A stretch of 56,121 nucleotides of DNA from Methylotenera_A sp036676175 (GCA_036676175.1 JAKFDL010000089.1:1-56121), one strand, 5' to 3'; shown: positions 44,330 to 53,542, numbered from the stretch's first letter. Made by a program: numbers and translations. The notes: a model not told the origin generated them from the sequence alone.

Positions 44330-45352
44330 CTAGGTACCAACCAATTCTGCTACTCTCTCTGCGCTGGCAGGGGCCATAGTGAGTCCATACCTAAAATGCC
44401 CTGTGTTTAAAAATAAGTTTTCAATACATGGATGTTTTGCGATTGTCGGCAGGTTATCGGGCGTGCCAGGTCTGAATCCACTCCAGTGTTTAATAACATC
44501 GGCATCTTTTAAGCATGGCAGTATATTCTCGGCTTTTAGTTTTAATGCTTGACGCATCGCTTCCGTAGTACTGGTGTCAAAACCCACATCTTCTAGCGTG
44601 CTACCAGCTAACAATAGCCCATCACGGCGCGGCACTAAATAAAAGCCATCACGATAGATAATATTGGTTGGCAAATCTGCTACCGCTTGATGAGACAGGT
44701 CGTACAGCAAAATCTGCCCACGCATCGGTTTAACGTTAAGGCCTGCAGCCGTGTCTTTTAGCAGTTCAAAACTCCATGCGCCCGACGTGACTACAAAAAC
44801 ATCCGCCTTTAAAACTTCTCCACCATTTGTTTTCCAGCCATCTATTTTATGCGTATTGGCCAAAGGCTCAAGCTGAGTAGACTCTACTAAGGTGACATTT
44901 TGTTGAATCAACAGCTGTTTTAGCGCCTGCATTAGACGCGGATTACGCACTTGCGCGATCTGTGGTAACAATAAGTTGTTGCCTAACTGTTGTGCTTCTA
45001 CTTTGTTTCTTGCACACCAGTTCAACGCCAAAGCTGCATCAAACGGAGGCTGAATTAACATGCCGCTCTGAGTGTATTCTGGATCGATTCCAGTTTCGTC
45101 TAATAAACGCTGACACAAAGCTGGGTATAGGCGTGCACCAGATAAAGCGAGTGCATTCACCTCATCTTTGTACATCCACGGCAACAGCGGAAACAAAATA
45201 CCCGCGCCTGCCCAGCTTGCTTCACCCGAAGTTTGAGCGGCGATTTGATTGCGCTCTACAATTGTAACCTGACAACCGCGCTCTGCCAGCTTGAGCGCAG
45301 TGAGGCAGCCCACAATGCCACCGCCAACTACAATCACACTTTTATTGATCAA
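44330..45352 (-). CDS. thiO: ThiO-like FAD-dependent glycine oxidase
   Basis: The 340-residue protein is a DAO-family flavoenzyme. The Rossmann motif is VVGGGIVGCLTALKLAERG, followed by GEASWAGAGILFP (the flavin contact seen in ThiO), and the late HWSGFRPGTPDNLP and TGHFRYGLTMAP. ThiO makes iminoacetate from glycine for the thiazole of thiamine. No other thi gene is next to it. An amino-acid oxidase of another substrate is the main alternative. It follows the CPA2 antiporter gene with a gap of about 45 bases. Confidence 0.8.
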   Translation of the reverse strand: MINKSVIVVGGGIVGCLTALKLAERGCQVTIVERNQIAAQTSGEASWAGAGILFPLLPWMYKDEVNALALSGARLYPALCQRLLDETGIDPEYTQSGMLIQPPFDAALALNWCARNKVEAQQLGNNLLLPQIAQVRNPRLMQALKQLLIQQNVTLVESTQLEPLANTHKIDGWKTNGGEVLKADVFVVTSGAWSFELLKDTAAGLNVKPMRGQILLYDLSHQAVADLPTNIIYRDGFYLVPRRDGLLLAGSTLEDVGFDTSTTEAMRQALKLKAENILPCLKDADVIKHWSGFRPGTPDNLPTIAKHPCIENLFLNTGHFRYGLTMAPASAERVAELVGT

Positions 45353-45396
45353 GGTTATTACCGCGAATCATGACGACTGTGCATTTCTAAATACAT

Positions 45397-47367
45397 TTAT
45401 TGCCCAGACATCAGGTAAATTTCAGCAGACACCAAATCGTCTGGCAGGCCCAACAGCACCAGCACATCACCCTCCATTAGCGTGATATCACCACGCGGCA
45501 CAATATCCTCAAGCATATTAGGGCGACGCATAACTTGAATATCCACATTAAAACGTTTCAGGTCAATATGGTCTAGCCGTAATTTCCGGGCGTAAGAATT
45601 TTTATTAATCTCTACCGAATGTAGCCGCACTTGCTGTGCATCGGCAAGATTGGCATCGGTGACACCACGGAAATAACCTTTAAACATCTTGTAACGCTCT
45701 TCGCGAAATAAGCGAATACGCTTGATGACACGGTTAAGCGGTACACCCAGCAAAACTAGCGCATGTGATGCCAACATCAGGCTGCCCTCCAGCACCTCGG
45801 GCACCACCTCGGTGGCGCCGGCCTTGCGAAAAGCATCCATATCCGCGTCGTCATAAGTACGCACAATCACCGGTAAATTAGGATAACTTTCTTGTGCCAC
45901 ATGCAGCACTTTCATGCTGGCACGCATATCTGAATAACTGACGATAAGCGCTTTGGCGCGCGCGCCACCCGCCGCCTCCAGCACATTACGCCGGCCGGCA
46001 TCGCCATACATCACATGCTCACCTGCCGCCGCCGCTTCGTGCACACGCGTAGGGTCAATATCTAAGGCAATAAACGGGATGCTCTCTTCTTTTAAAAAGC
46101 GGCCTAAATACTGACCGCTACGACCATAGCCGCAAATAATGACATGGTTTTCTAAATCTTTGCCTACACCCTCCAACTCTTGTACCACTTGGCTACTATT
46201 GCGGGTATAACTTTTCACCACCTTGCGTGCGATGCGGCCGTTATAGGGGATGACAAGAGCTGCAAACACCATTGAAAGTAAAGTGGCTGCCAGCATTAAT
46301 TGCAGTTCGTTACCGCCAATCAGTTTTTGCTCCAACCCCAAAGCCAAAATTACAAAGCTGAACTCGCCCGCCTGTGCCAACACAATCCCTGTACGTATGC
46401 CGACGCCTGTTTCAAAGCCAAAAGCACGCACTAACACTGCCACAACTGCCGCTTTGAACAATATAAAGCCCGCCAGCAACAACAGCACCCAGCCAATATG
46501 CTGCAGCATATAATTAAAATCTAGCAGCATACCGACACTGATAAAAAACAGACCGAGCAAAATATCGCGAAACGGCGCAATGTCAGATTCCACCTGATAG
46601 CGGTAGCGTGTTTCCGAAATCAACATGCCCGCGATAAACGCCCCGAGGGCATAGGATAACCCGGCAACTTTAGTCACCGCTGCCAGCAATAAAGTGACGG
46701 TGAGCACGTTCAAGACAAACAACTCACGTGAGCGCTGTTTGGCTACCAAGCTAAACCAAAAATTGATAATGCCCTTACCAAACTTAAAAAGTACAAACAG
46801 CAACACTGCAGATTTGATAAACGACAGGCCTAAGGTGGTGCTTAAATCGCCAGTTTGTGCACCCAATGCTGGAATCAGCACCAAGATAGGAATAACCGCT
46901 AAATCTTGAAACAGCAAAATACCGATACTTAAACGGCCATGGCGTGAATTTAGATCGACCCGCTCCATTAACACTTTAGAGACGATTGCTGTGGAAGACA
47001 TGGTAAGCGCACCGCCCACCACGAATGCCGTCGGTAAGCTAAAGCCAGCCAGCCAGCTTAATAGCATCGTTACAGATAAAGTAATTAATACTTGTGCCCC
47101 GCCCAAACCAAACAAGGTTTTGCGCATGGCGTACAATTTAGGCAGGCTAAACTCTAAGCCGATGCTAAACATCAAAAATACGATGCCAAACTCAGCCACA
47201 TGGCGGCCATCTTCTGTGCTGGGGAGTAAATTCAGTGCGTAAGGACCAAATAAAATCCCCACCATAAAGTAGGCCAACATGGCTGGTAAACGTATGGCAC
47301 GAAACAACGCAACAGCCAACACGGAGCTGGTGAGTAACAATAAAACACTAGTTAAAGAATTAAACAT
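45397..47367 (-). CDS. CPA2 cation:proton antiporter with TrkA domains (Kef/YbaL-like)
   Basis: The 656 residues comprise 12-13 membrane helices (about 1-385) with RLPAMLAYFMVGILFGP and FLMFSIGLEF, a TrkA-N nucleotide-binding domain (VIICGYGRSGQYLGRFL, about 410-520) and a TrkA-C domain (about 570-655) near the end. This is the structure of Kef- and YbaL-type K+/H+ antiporters. Glutathione-regulation residues cannot be judged. It is divergent from kdsD. Confidence 0.9.
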   Translation of the reverse strand: MFNSLTSVLLLLTSSVLAVALFRAIRLPAMLAYFMVGILFGPYALNLLPSTEDGRHVAEFGIVFLMFSIGLEFSLPKLYAMRKTLFGLGGAQVLITLSVTMLLSWLAGFSLPTAFVVGGALTMSSTAIVSKVLMERVDLNSRHGRLSIGILLFQDLAVIPILVLIPALGAQTGDLSTTLGLSFIKSAVLLFVLFKFGKGIINFWFSLVAKQRSRELFVLNVLTVTLLLAAVTKVAGLSYALGAFIAGMLISETRYRYQVESDIAPFRDILLGLFFISVGMLLDFNYMLQHIGWVLLLLAGFILFKAAVVAVLVRAFGFETGVGIRTGIVLAQAGEFSFVILALGLEQKLIGGNELQLMLAATLLSMVFAALVIPYNGRIARKVVKSYTRNSSQVVQELEGVGKDLENHVIICGYGRSGQYLGRFLKEESIPFIALDIDPTRVHEAAAAGEHVMYGDAGRRNVLEAAGGARAKALIVSYSDMRASMKVLHVAQESYPNLPVIVRTYDDADMDAFRKAGATEVVPEVLEGSLMLASHALVLLGVPLNRVIKRIRLFREERYKMFKGYFRGVTDANLADAQQVRLHSVEINKNSYARKLRLDHIDLKRFNVDIQVMRRPNMLEDIVPRGDITLMEGDVLVLLGLPDDLVSAEIYLMSGQ

Positions 47368-47524
47368 CAGGCTCGCTTTTGGTTATTTTTGTTGTAATTT
47401 GATGTTGCAATTTACAGCGCAATATACATTCTAGGCAAAAATTATGCCTACTATTATTATTTTACCTAAAAACTGTACATTTTTGCTTTATTCATGGCGT
47501 ATTCCCTTTTATACTTACTCGATT

Positions 47525-48532
47525 ATGTCACCTACACTACTACAATCTGAAAAACTGCATGCACCAACGACAGAAACTTTGGCTTTGGCACGCAGTGTAC
47601 TGAATATTGAAGCGCACGAAATTAGTGCGCTTGCAGCCAGACTTGATGCTAATTTTGAGGCCGCTGTGCAGCTGATTTTAAATTGCCAGGGTCGCGTCGT
47701 GGTCAGCGGCATGGGTAAATCTGGCCATGTAGGCGGTAAAATTGCCGCCACCTTAGCCAGCACAGGAACACCTGCATTTTTTATGCACCCGGCTGAAGCC
47801 AGCCATGGCGACCTTGGCATGATTACTGCCGGCGACGTAGTCATTGCCCTTTCTAACTCGGGCGAAAGCGATGAACTGCTTAACATTGTGCCCACGATAA
47901 AGCGGCTAGGTGCAAAAATTATCAGCATCACGGGCGCTAAAAATTCCACTTTAGCCAAAGAATCTGACGTGCATTTAAGCGCAGAAGTATCGCAGGAAGC
48001 GTGTCCTTTAGGTTTATCGCCAACCGCCAGCACAACGGCTGCGCTGGCTTTGGGCGATGCGCTGGCTGTGTGTGTACTGAACCTGCGTGACTTTACCGCA
48101 GAAGATTTTGCGCGCAGTCATCCAGGCGGTAACTTAGGCAGGCGCTTATTGATTCGAGTGAAGGATGTCATGCGTACCGGCAGTGCGATTCCCAGCGTAA
48201 AAGAAGGCGAACTGCTCTCAGCCGCGCTTACAGAAATGACCAAAAAAGGCTTAGGCTTAACCGCTGTGGTGAATGAGCAAAAGCAACCGGTAGGTGTGTT
48301 TACCGATGGTGATTTACGCCGCACTTTTGCCAAAGGAATTTTTGCCCACACTGTTAAAATCAATCAGGTGATGCATGCCAACCCCAACACGATTCATGTC
48401 AATGAATTAGCGGTTGAGGCAGTAGAAATGATGGAAAATAAAAAAATCAATGGCTTGCTGGTGTTAGATGATGCGGGCAAGCTGGTGGGCGCATTTAATA
48501 TGCACGATTTACTAAAAGCGAAAGTAGTATAA
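47525..48532 (+). CDS. kdsD: KdsD, D-arabinose 5-phosphate isomerase (KpsF/GutQ family)
   Basis: KdsD turns ribulose 5-phosphate into arabinose 5-phosphate, the first step of Kdo synthesis for LPS. A SIS domain (GMGKSGHVGGKIAATLAST, HPAEASHGDLGM, SNSGESDELL) is followed by two CBS domains (about 205-330). I start it at ATG 47525 (335 residues), because the in-frame upstream stretch of 27 codons is unlike the family and holds a TATACT promoter-like box close to this ATG. kdsC follows with no gap. Confidence 0.92.
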   Translation: MSPTLLQSEKLHAPTTETLALARSVLNIEAHEISALAARLDANFEAAVQLILNCQGRVVVSGMGKSGHVGGKIAATLASTGTPAFFMHPAEASHGDLGMITAGDVVIALSNSGESDELLNIVPTIKRLGAKIISITGAKNSTLAKESDVHLSAEVSQEACPLGLSPTASTTAALALGDALAVCVLNLRDFTAEDFARSHPGGNLGRRLLIRVKDVMRTGSAIPSVKEGELLSAALTEMTKKGLGLTAVVNEQKQPVGVFTDGDLRRTFAKGIFAHTVKINQVMHANPNTIHVNELAVEAVEMMENKKINGLLVLDDAGKLVGAFNMHDLLKAKVV

Positions 48533-49066
48533 ATGCTAGCCACGGATGAAGTGTTAAAGCGCGCCAAAGTCATTAAACTGGTGATTTTTGATGTGGATGG
48601 CGTGATGACAGATGGCGGCTTAACCATAGGCGATGATGGCCAGGAATATAAGACCTTTAATACACAAGACGGCTTAGGGATGAAATTGCTTAAAGCCAGT
48701 GGCGTGCAGATGGCGATTATTACAGGGCGCACTTCTAACGTGGTCAAGCAGCGCTCTGAAAGCACCGGTGTAGCGCATTTTTACCAAGGGGTTGACGATA
48801 AGTTGGCTGCGTTTGAAGATTTAATCCTTAAGCTTAATATCAAACCAGAGCAAACGGCGTTTATGGGGGATGACGTGGTGGACATGCCACCCATGCTGCG
48901 CTGTGGCTTGGCAATATGTGTGCCCGCAGCCCCACAATCGGTTAAACAACGTGCACATTATGTGACACAAAAAGAAGGTGGCCGTGGAGCAGTAAGGGAG
49001 TTGTGCGAGCTGATTATGCAAGCGCAAGGTACATTGGAGGCGCAATTGGCGCCGTATTTCAAATGA
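48533..49066 (+). CDS. kdsC: KdsC, Kdo-8-phosphate phosphatase
   Basis: This HAD-family phosphatase (177 residues) releases free Kdo. The nucleophile motif is DVDGVMTDGG, motif II is TGRTS, and motif IV is GDDVVDMP. It starts directly at the kdsD stop. Its last ten codons, including the stop, are followed by an imperfect copy of themselves (EAQLAPYFK, then NAQLARFFK). Confidence 0.94.
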   Translation: MLATDEVLKRAKVIKLVIFDVDGVMTDGGLTIGDDGQEYKTFNTQDGLGMKLLKASGVQMAIITGRTSNVVKQRSESTGVAHFYQGVDDKLAAFEDLILKLNIKPEQTAFMGDDVVDMPPMLRCGLAICVPAAPQSVKQRAHYVTQKEGGRGAVRELCELIMQAQGTLEAQLAPYFK

Positions 49067-49096
49067 ACGCGCAATTGGCGCGGTTTTTTAAATAGT
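49037..49096 (+). repeat. 30-bp tandem duplication of the kdsC 3' end
   Basis: Positions 49037-49066 (the last nine kdsC codons and its stop) and 49067-49096 share the same frame and pattern. Translated, they read EAQLAPYFK-stop and NAQLARFFK-stop. The bases differ at about seven to eight positions. The second copy is not translated as part of kdsC. Confidence 0.8.
49068..49089 (+). terminator. Intra-operon terminator-like hairpin between kdsC and lptC
   Basis: CGCGC-AATTG-GCGCG followed by GTTTTTT gives a short GC-rich stem and T-run right after kdsC. It lies in the second copy of the duplicated kdsC end. It could reduce read-through into lptCAB-rpoN. Confidence 0.5.
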
Positions 49097-49120
49097 ATTA
49101 AGACTGGAGCGTAATTAATT

Positions 49121-49822
49121 TTGCTCGCGCGTTCCTATTTGTTTTTTCCGTTAATGCTGGCCATATTTCTGGCAGTGATTACGTTTTGGATTAATTTAAC
49201 TGTAGAACAGCAAGGCCCAAAAAATGATGGTAGCAATCGGCATGACCCAGATTACACAATGAATAATTTTGTCACTACGCAAACAGATATTACGGGCAAG
49301 CTGCGTTATGTATTGGCAGCGTCCGAGATGCTGCATTACCCTGATGACGATAGTACAGTTCTACAACGCCCACGCTATACGCAGTACGCCGTTAATAAGC
49401 CTTATACCCAAATCGAGGCGCTACGCGGTTATGTCTCTAGCAATGGCAAAGAGGTTGAACTGGTGGATAACGTAAAGGTGGTCAGACAAGCGTTTGAGGG
49501 CAAGGGCGAGATGCAAGTGCTCACCGAAAAGTTGCTCATTTTACCCGACCAAGAGTTAGCTACCACCAATAGTGCAGTATTGATTACCCAAGCACCGAAA
49601 ACGGTGATACGTGCCAAAGGCATGGTGTTTGATAAAAAAAATCAAACCGTCAAATTGTTTAATCGCGTGAAAGTGCATTATGAACGACCACCCGCATTAC
49701 CAACAAAATCGACAAAGACAACTGTGACAAAACCCAAGCTCACCAATAAAAGTTTAACTACAAACAAAACGCCAATCACCAAAAAAACAGCGCCTGCCAG
49801 CAAGAAAGTACGGAATAAATAA
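49121..49822 (+). CDS. lptC: LptC, LPS export periplasmic bridge component
   Basis: The 233-residue protein has one N-terminal membrane anchor (FFPLMLAIFLAVITFWI) and a periplasmic domain with TQTDITGKLRYVL and MLHYPDDD. LptC passes LPS from LptBFG to LptA. The C-terminal 45 residues are a Lys/Thr-rich tail (TKPKLTNKSLTTNKTP) not usual for LptC. The start is TTG 49121, preceded by GGAG at 11 bases. It ends in a TAATG overlap with lptA. Confidence 0.9.
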   Translation: MLARSYLFFPLMLAIFLAVITFWINLTVEQQGPKNDGSNRHDPDYTMNNFVTTQTDITGKLRYVLAASEMLHYPDDDSTVLQRPRYTQYAVNKPYTQIEALRGYVSSNGKEVELVDNVKVVRQAFEGKGEMQVLTEKLLILPDQELATTNSAVLITQAPKTVIRAKGMVFDKKNQTVKLFNRVKVHYERPPALPTKSTKTTVTKPKLTNKSLTTNKTPITKKTAPASKKVRNK

Positions 49823-50526
49823 TGAAAAAATTAATACGCTTAAGTCTGTTATTAATCGGCTTCAGTACTAGCCTGCAGGTCTTTGCTGAAGCAGCCGACC
49901 GCGACAAGCCGATTGAACTGGAAGCGGATACCGTCGTCGTGAATGATGCCAAGCAAACCAGCACATATACTGGTACCGTCATATTAACCCAAGGTACTTT
50001 AGTGATTCGTGCGGATAAACTGGTCGTGCGTGAGGATAAAGAAGGCTTTCAGCACAGCACCTCTACCGGCAACCCAACCACATTCAAGCAAAAACGCGAA
50101 GGCAAAAATGAATATATGGAAGGCAGTGCTCAACGCATAGAATATGATGGCCGCATGGATAAAGTGCAGCTTTACACTAAAGCATGGGTGAAACGCGGTG
50201 AAGATATTGTGCATGGCGAATACATCAGCTATGACGCCAATGCCGAGTATGCCGAAGTCATCGGCGGCCCTAAATCAGAAAGCAATCCTGGTAGCGGCCG
50301 CGTAAAAGCCATTATTCAGCCAAAAAATAAACCTGCTGCAGCGCCAGCCCTAAAACCTAATTTACAGCAACCTGGTTTACAACAAACCCCTGACCAGAAA
50401 CCAGCTGGTCAGCAACCTGAATCATCTGCGCCTGCAACTACAGCGCCAGTGAGTGCTGCGCCAAGCGTCACCAAAAACTTAAGATACAGTAACCGTCTTG
50501 AAACTACAGAAAAACCAGAGCAATAA
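49822..50526 (+). CDS. lptA: LptA, LPS transport periplasmic protein
   Basis: LptA forms the periplasmic beta-jellyroll bridge for LPS. The 234 residues have a signal peptide (MKKLIRLSLLLIGFSTSLQVFAE) and the OstA-like core (DKPIELEADTVVVNDAKQTSTYTG; ARIEYDGRMDKVQLY-like segment). The last 65 or so residues form a Pro/Gln/Ala-rich tail. It starts at the lptC stop and is followed at once by lptB. Confidence 0.93.
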   Translation: MKKLIRLSLLLIGFSTSLQVFAEAADRDKPIELEADTVVVNDAKQTSTYTGTVILTQGTLVIRADKLVVREDKEGFQHSTSTGNPTTFKQKREGKNEYMEGSAQRIEYDGRMDKVQLYTKAWVKRGEDIVHGEYISYDANAEYAEVIGGPKSESNPGSGRVKAIIQPKNKPAAAPALKPNLQQPGLQQTPDQKPAGQQPESSAPATTAPVSAAPSVTKNLRYSNRLETTEKPEQ

Positions 50527-51249
50527 ATGAGCGAGCTTATTGTAGAAAATCTGCGCAAGACCTATAAATCGCGTACGGTGGTGCAAGATATCTCGCTGCA
50601 AATCAACAGCGGTGAAGTGGTTGGCTTGCTGGGCCCTAACGGAGCGGGTAAAACCACTAGCTTCTATATGATGGTGGGTTTAGTGCCGCTAGATGCGGGG
50701 CGTATTTTGCTGAATGGTAAAGACTTAAGCCGCTTGCCCATTCACAGCCGTGCACGCATGGGCTTGGCCTATTTGCCGCAGGAGCCGTCTATTTTTCGTA
50801 AACTGACGGTGACGGAAAATATACTGGCGGTGCTTGAGCTACAGGAACTCAGCGCCCAAGCGCAACATGACCAGCTGGAATTGTTACTGCAAGAACTGCA
50901 TATTGTGCATATTCGTAATAGCCCAGCCGTGAGCTTATCAGGCGGTGAGCGCCGCCGCGTGGAGATTGCGCGTTGTTTGGCCACCAACCCCAGTTTTATT
51001 TTGCTGGATGAGCCGTTTGCAGGTATTGACCCAATCGCGGTGCTGGATATTCAAAAAATCATTCGTTTTTTAAGCAGTAAAAATATTGGCATATTGATTA
51101 CCGACCACAACGTGCGCGAAACTTTAGGCATTTGCGATAAAGCCTATATTGTGAATGATGGCACCGTATTCGCATCAGGCAAACCCGCTGATATTGTGAA
51201 CAACCAAGCGGTACGCGAAGTCTATCTGGGTAAGGATTTCCGGCTGTAG
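50527..51249 (+). CDS. lptB: LptB, LPS export ABC ATPase
   Basis: This ATPase drives LPS extraction with LptF and LptG (at 16-18 kb). The 240-residue protein has Walker A GPNGAGKTTS, signature LSGGERRRVEIAR, Walker B FILLDEPFAG and the switch His in TDHNVRE. It starts immediately after lptA and lies 15 bases before rpoN. Confidence 0.96.
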   Translation: MSELIVENLRKTYKSRTVVQDISLQINSGEVVGLLGPNGAGKTTSFYMMVGLVPLDAGRILLNGKDLSRLPIHSRARMGLAYLPQEPSIFRKLTVTENILAVLELQELSAQAQHDQLELLLQELHIVHIRNSPAVSLSGGERRRVEIARCLATNPSFILLDEPFAGIDPIAVLDIQKIIRFLSSKNIGILITDHNVRETLGICDKAYIVNDGTVFASGKPADIVNNQAVREVYLGKDFRL

Positions 51250-51264
51250 TCGGAATATATCGTC

Positions 51265-52881
51265 ATGAAACAAAACCTTCAACTTCGAATGTCACAAAAC
51301 TTAGCGCTGACGCCGCAGCTGCAGCAATCTATCCGCTTGTTGCAATTGTCTTCGCTTGAGCTCGATCAAGAGCTGGAAATTATTTTACAAGACAACCCGC
51401 TACTGGAACTTGTGAATGCCGACAATCCTGACGCCGATATTGATGACGCTAGTTTGCCAGAGGCCAATTTAGCTGAGTCCAGCAATGGCGTCGACCATGA
51501 TCCGCTAGAAGCAGATGGTGGGCAATCTAACCAAAATGATGACTTTGAAACCGATGCTTTTAGCAATATTGATTATCAAGAAATCGGCAGTGCGCCTTCA
51601 GAAATAAATCAGGAGGCTACTCAAGAATCGGGCACCGAATCATCTGGTGAATTATTAGAAATAAAAGAAGACTTCTCAGCCACTGATTTTGATGAGAACT
51701 ACGACGAGTATGGTAGCGCCAGCAATTGGGATGAAGGTAGCCGCCAAAATAATGGTGACGATGAAGACAGCGATTACAGACGGCAAGAAGTAGTTGCAGA
51801 AAGCCTGCGTGACCACTTATTGAGTCAACTAAAACTCATGCCGCTTTCGGAACGCGACCAAAATCTGGTGCTGTTGCTGATAGACAGTATCAATGAAGAT
51901 GGCTATTTAGAAACATCGCTGGAAGAACTGGTAACAGAGCTGCCGCCTGAGCTGGAAATTGAACTGCTTGAACTGCAAACCGCGCTCAAACTCATTCAAA
52001 GCCTGGAGCCAGTGGGCATAGGTGCCAACAATCTGCAAGAATGCATTATGTTGCAACTGAATCTGTTGCCTGCCGATACTGAATATCTAAAATTTGCCAA
52101 AACGATTGTGAGCCAACATCTGGCCGTGTTGGCCAATAAGGATTTTGTTAAACTGCGCAAATTGCTCAATTGCGATGAAGCTACACTAAAAGGCGCACAA
52201 ACGCTGATTAAACAACAAAACCCGCGCCCCGGTAGCGACTATGCGCAACTCAGTGCAGACCACTTTATCCAGCATGAAGTATTGATTAAAAAGGTAAAAG
52301 GCATTTGGATTGCTACGCTTAACGATGGCGTGGTGCCGAAACTGCGCATTAACCAGATGTATGCGGATATTTTAAAACGCAACCGCGAAAACTCTAGCCA
52401 GTATTTACAAACACAAATGCAGGAAGCCAAATGGATGATTAAAAATATCCAGCAACGCTTCTCTACTATTTTGCGTGTTTCGCAGGCCATTGTAGACCGT
52501 CAACGCAACTTTTTTGAACATGGTGAAATTGCCATGCGCCCGCTGGTGTTACGTGAGATTGCCGAAGAACTTGAGTTGCACGAATCTACCATTTCAAGGG
52601 TCACCACCCATAAATACATGCTGACTCCACGTGGTGTGTTCGAGCTGAAATATTTCTTTGGTAGCCATGTGGCTACCGATGCCGGCGGTGAATGTTCGGC
52701 CACCGCCATTCGCGCGCTGATTAAACAAATGGTGGCAGAAGAAAATATTAAAAAACCACTTTCTGATAGCCAGTTTAGCGAGATTTTGGCCAAACAAGGC
52801 ATCGTCGTGGCGCGCAGAACCATTGCTAAATATCGCGAATCGCTGAATATTCCACCCGCGAATTTACGTAAATCGCTGTAG
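51265..52881 (+). CDS. rpoN: RpoN, sigma-54 factor
   Basis: The 538-residue factor has the Gln/Leu-rich region I (LALTPQLQQSIRLLQLSSLE) that answers activators. An acidic region II (about 50-175, rich in Asp, Glu, Asn) follows, then the core-binding part (SIN-x-DGYLE), a helix-turn-helix (LELHESTISRVTTHKYM), and the RpoN box ARRTIAKYRE near the end. It lies after lptB, the normal place in proteobacteria. It should read the promoter at 1195-1210 together with PilR. Confidence 0.96.
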   Translation: MKQNLQLRMSQNLALTPQLQQSIRLLQLSSLELDQELEIILQDNPLLELVNADNPDADIDDASLPEANLAESSNGVDHDPLEADGGQSNQNDDFETDAFSNIDYQEIGSAPSEINQEATQESGTESSGELLEIKEDFSATDFDENYDEYGSASNWDEGSRQNNGDDEDSDYRRQEVVAESLRDHLLSQLKLMPLSERDQNLVLLLIDSINEDGYLETSLEELVTELPPELEIELLELQTALKLIQSLEPVGIGANNLQECIMLQLNLLPADTEYLKFAKTIVSQHLAVLANKDFVKLRKLLNCDEATLKGAQTLIKQQNPRPGSDYAQLSADHFIQHEVLIKKVKGIWIATLNDGVVPKLRINQMYADILKRNRENSSQYLQTQMQEAKWMIKNIQQRFSTILRVSQAIVDRQRNFFEHGEIAMRPLVLREIAEELELHESTISRVTTHKYMLTPRGVFELKYFFGSHVATDAGGECSATAIRALIKQMVAEENIKKPLSDSQFSEILAKQGIVVARRTIAKYRESLNIPPANLRKSL

Positions 52882-52932
52882 CTTTTTTTACAAACCCAGC
52901 AATTAATTAACTATCATGTAAGAATAAGCTAC

Positions 52933-52974
52933 CCTGCGAGCCAATACCCACAAGGCTTGCAGGTAAGTTGTTTT
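52933..52974 (+). terminator. Probable terminator after rpoN
   Basis: CCTGCGAGCC and GGCTTGCAGG pair over 10 bases with one G-U, followed by TAAGTTGTTTTA. The stem is strong, the T-run interrupted. It lies about 55 bases past the rpoN stop in the 284-base gap before hpf. Confidence 0.55.
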
Positions 52975-53060
52975 ATGTTCAATAATTCTATCCACCTTGA
53001 CTATAAACACCATGTTTAAAAATACTGATAAATATTTACACAATTAGCCCACTTGGCTAG

Positions 53061-53088
53061 TTGCGTTGAGTTGCCAAAGGTGTACACT
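53061..53088 (+). promoter_or_regulatory. Weak candidate promoter of hpf
   Basis: TTGCGT (53061-53066) and TACACT (53083-53088), 16 bases apart, match the consensus 3/6 and 4/6. If used, transcription would start near 53095, inside the left arm of the inverted repeat that follows. Confidence 0.3.
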
Positions 53089-53089
53089 A

Positions 53090-53159
53090 AAATTGTTCAA
53101 AAAAATTATTCTCCTACTTTTTTGGATGAAAAATTTTGGTGAACAATTTCAAAAAGGAG
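53090..53159 (+). promoter_or_regulatory. Structured leader of hpf: long inverted repeat with anti-SD sequence
   Basis: AAATTGTTCA (53090-53099) and TGAACAATTT (53140-53149) are perfect 10-bp inverted repeats, 40 bases apart, just before the hpf ribosome site AAGGAG (53154-53159). The loop contains CTCCT (53111-53115), which can pair with AGGAG of that site. Either a transcription-factor dyad or an RNA switch that hides the ribosome site is possible. Confidence 0.45.
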
Positions 53160-53165
53160 CAAGTC

Positions 53166-53525
53166 ATGAATTTACAATTAACTGGACATCACTTAGAAAT
53201 TACTCCTGCAATGCGCGAATATGTGCAAAGCAAATTAATAAGAATTCGCAATCACTTTGATCATGTGATAGACGTGAAAGTTACCATGAGTGTAGAAAAG
53301 CTCGCCCAAAAGGTTGAGGCTACCTTGCATGTACCAGGCAACGATTTGCATGCCGAATGCATCGACGAAAATATGTACAGCGCGATTGATATGCTGACCG
53401 ATAAATTAAACCGCCAAGTATTAAAGCATAAAGAAAAACAAGGCAGTCACCACAAAACCAATGGTGCGGTGAAACATCAAAATATCGAGCCACTTCAAAA
53501 TACTGAGCAACAATCTATTAATTAA
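53166..53525 (+). CDS. hpf: Hibernation-promoting factor (HPF/RaiA family)
   Basis: This 119-residue protein binds the small ribosomal subunit in resting cells and promotes inactive 100S or 70S particles. NLQLTGHHLEITPAMREYVQSKL at the start and AECIDENMYSAIDMLTDKL are typical; the protein is the short form. I start at ATG 53166, with AAGGAG 6 bases upstream, and not ten codons earlier. It lies between rpoN and hprK, its conserved place. Confidence 0.93.
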   Translation: MNLQLTGHHLEITPAMREYVQSKLIRIRNHFDHVIDVKVTMSVEKLAQKVEATLHVPGNDLHAECIDENMYSAIDMLTDKLNRQVLKHKEKQGSHHKTNGAVKHQNIEPLQNTEQQSIN

Positions 53526-53542
53526 CCTTATGGCTACAATCT

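Noticed and set aside
47444..47524. 27-codon extension of KdsD
   Set aside because: The extension is unlike the family and holds a promoter-like TATACT close to the ATG at 47525.
47515..48033. About 170-codon minus-strand frame opposite kdsD
   Set aside because: KdsD SIS-domain motifs cover the same bases on the plus strand.
53053..53074. Sigma-54 promoter before hpf
   Set aside because: TTGGC is present, but no GC occurs at the required 10-base distance from GG, so the -12 element fails.
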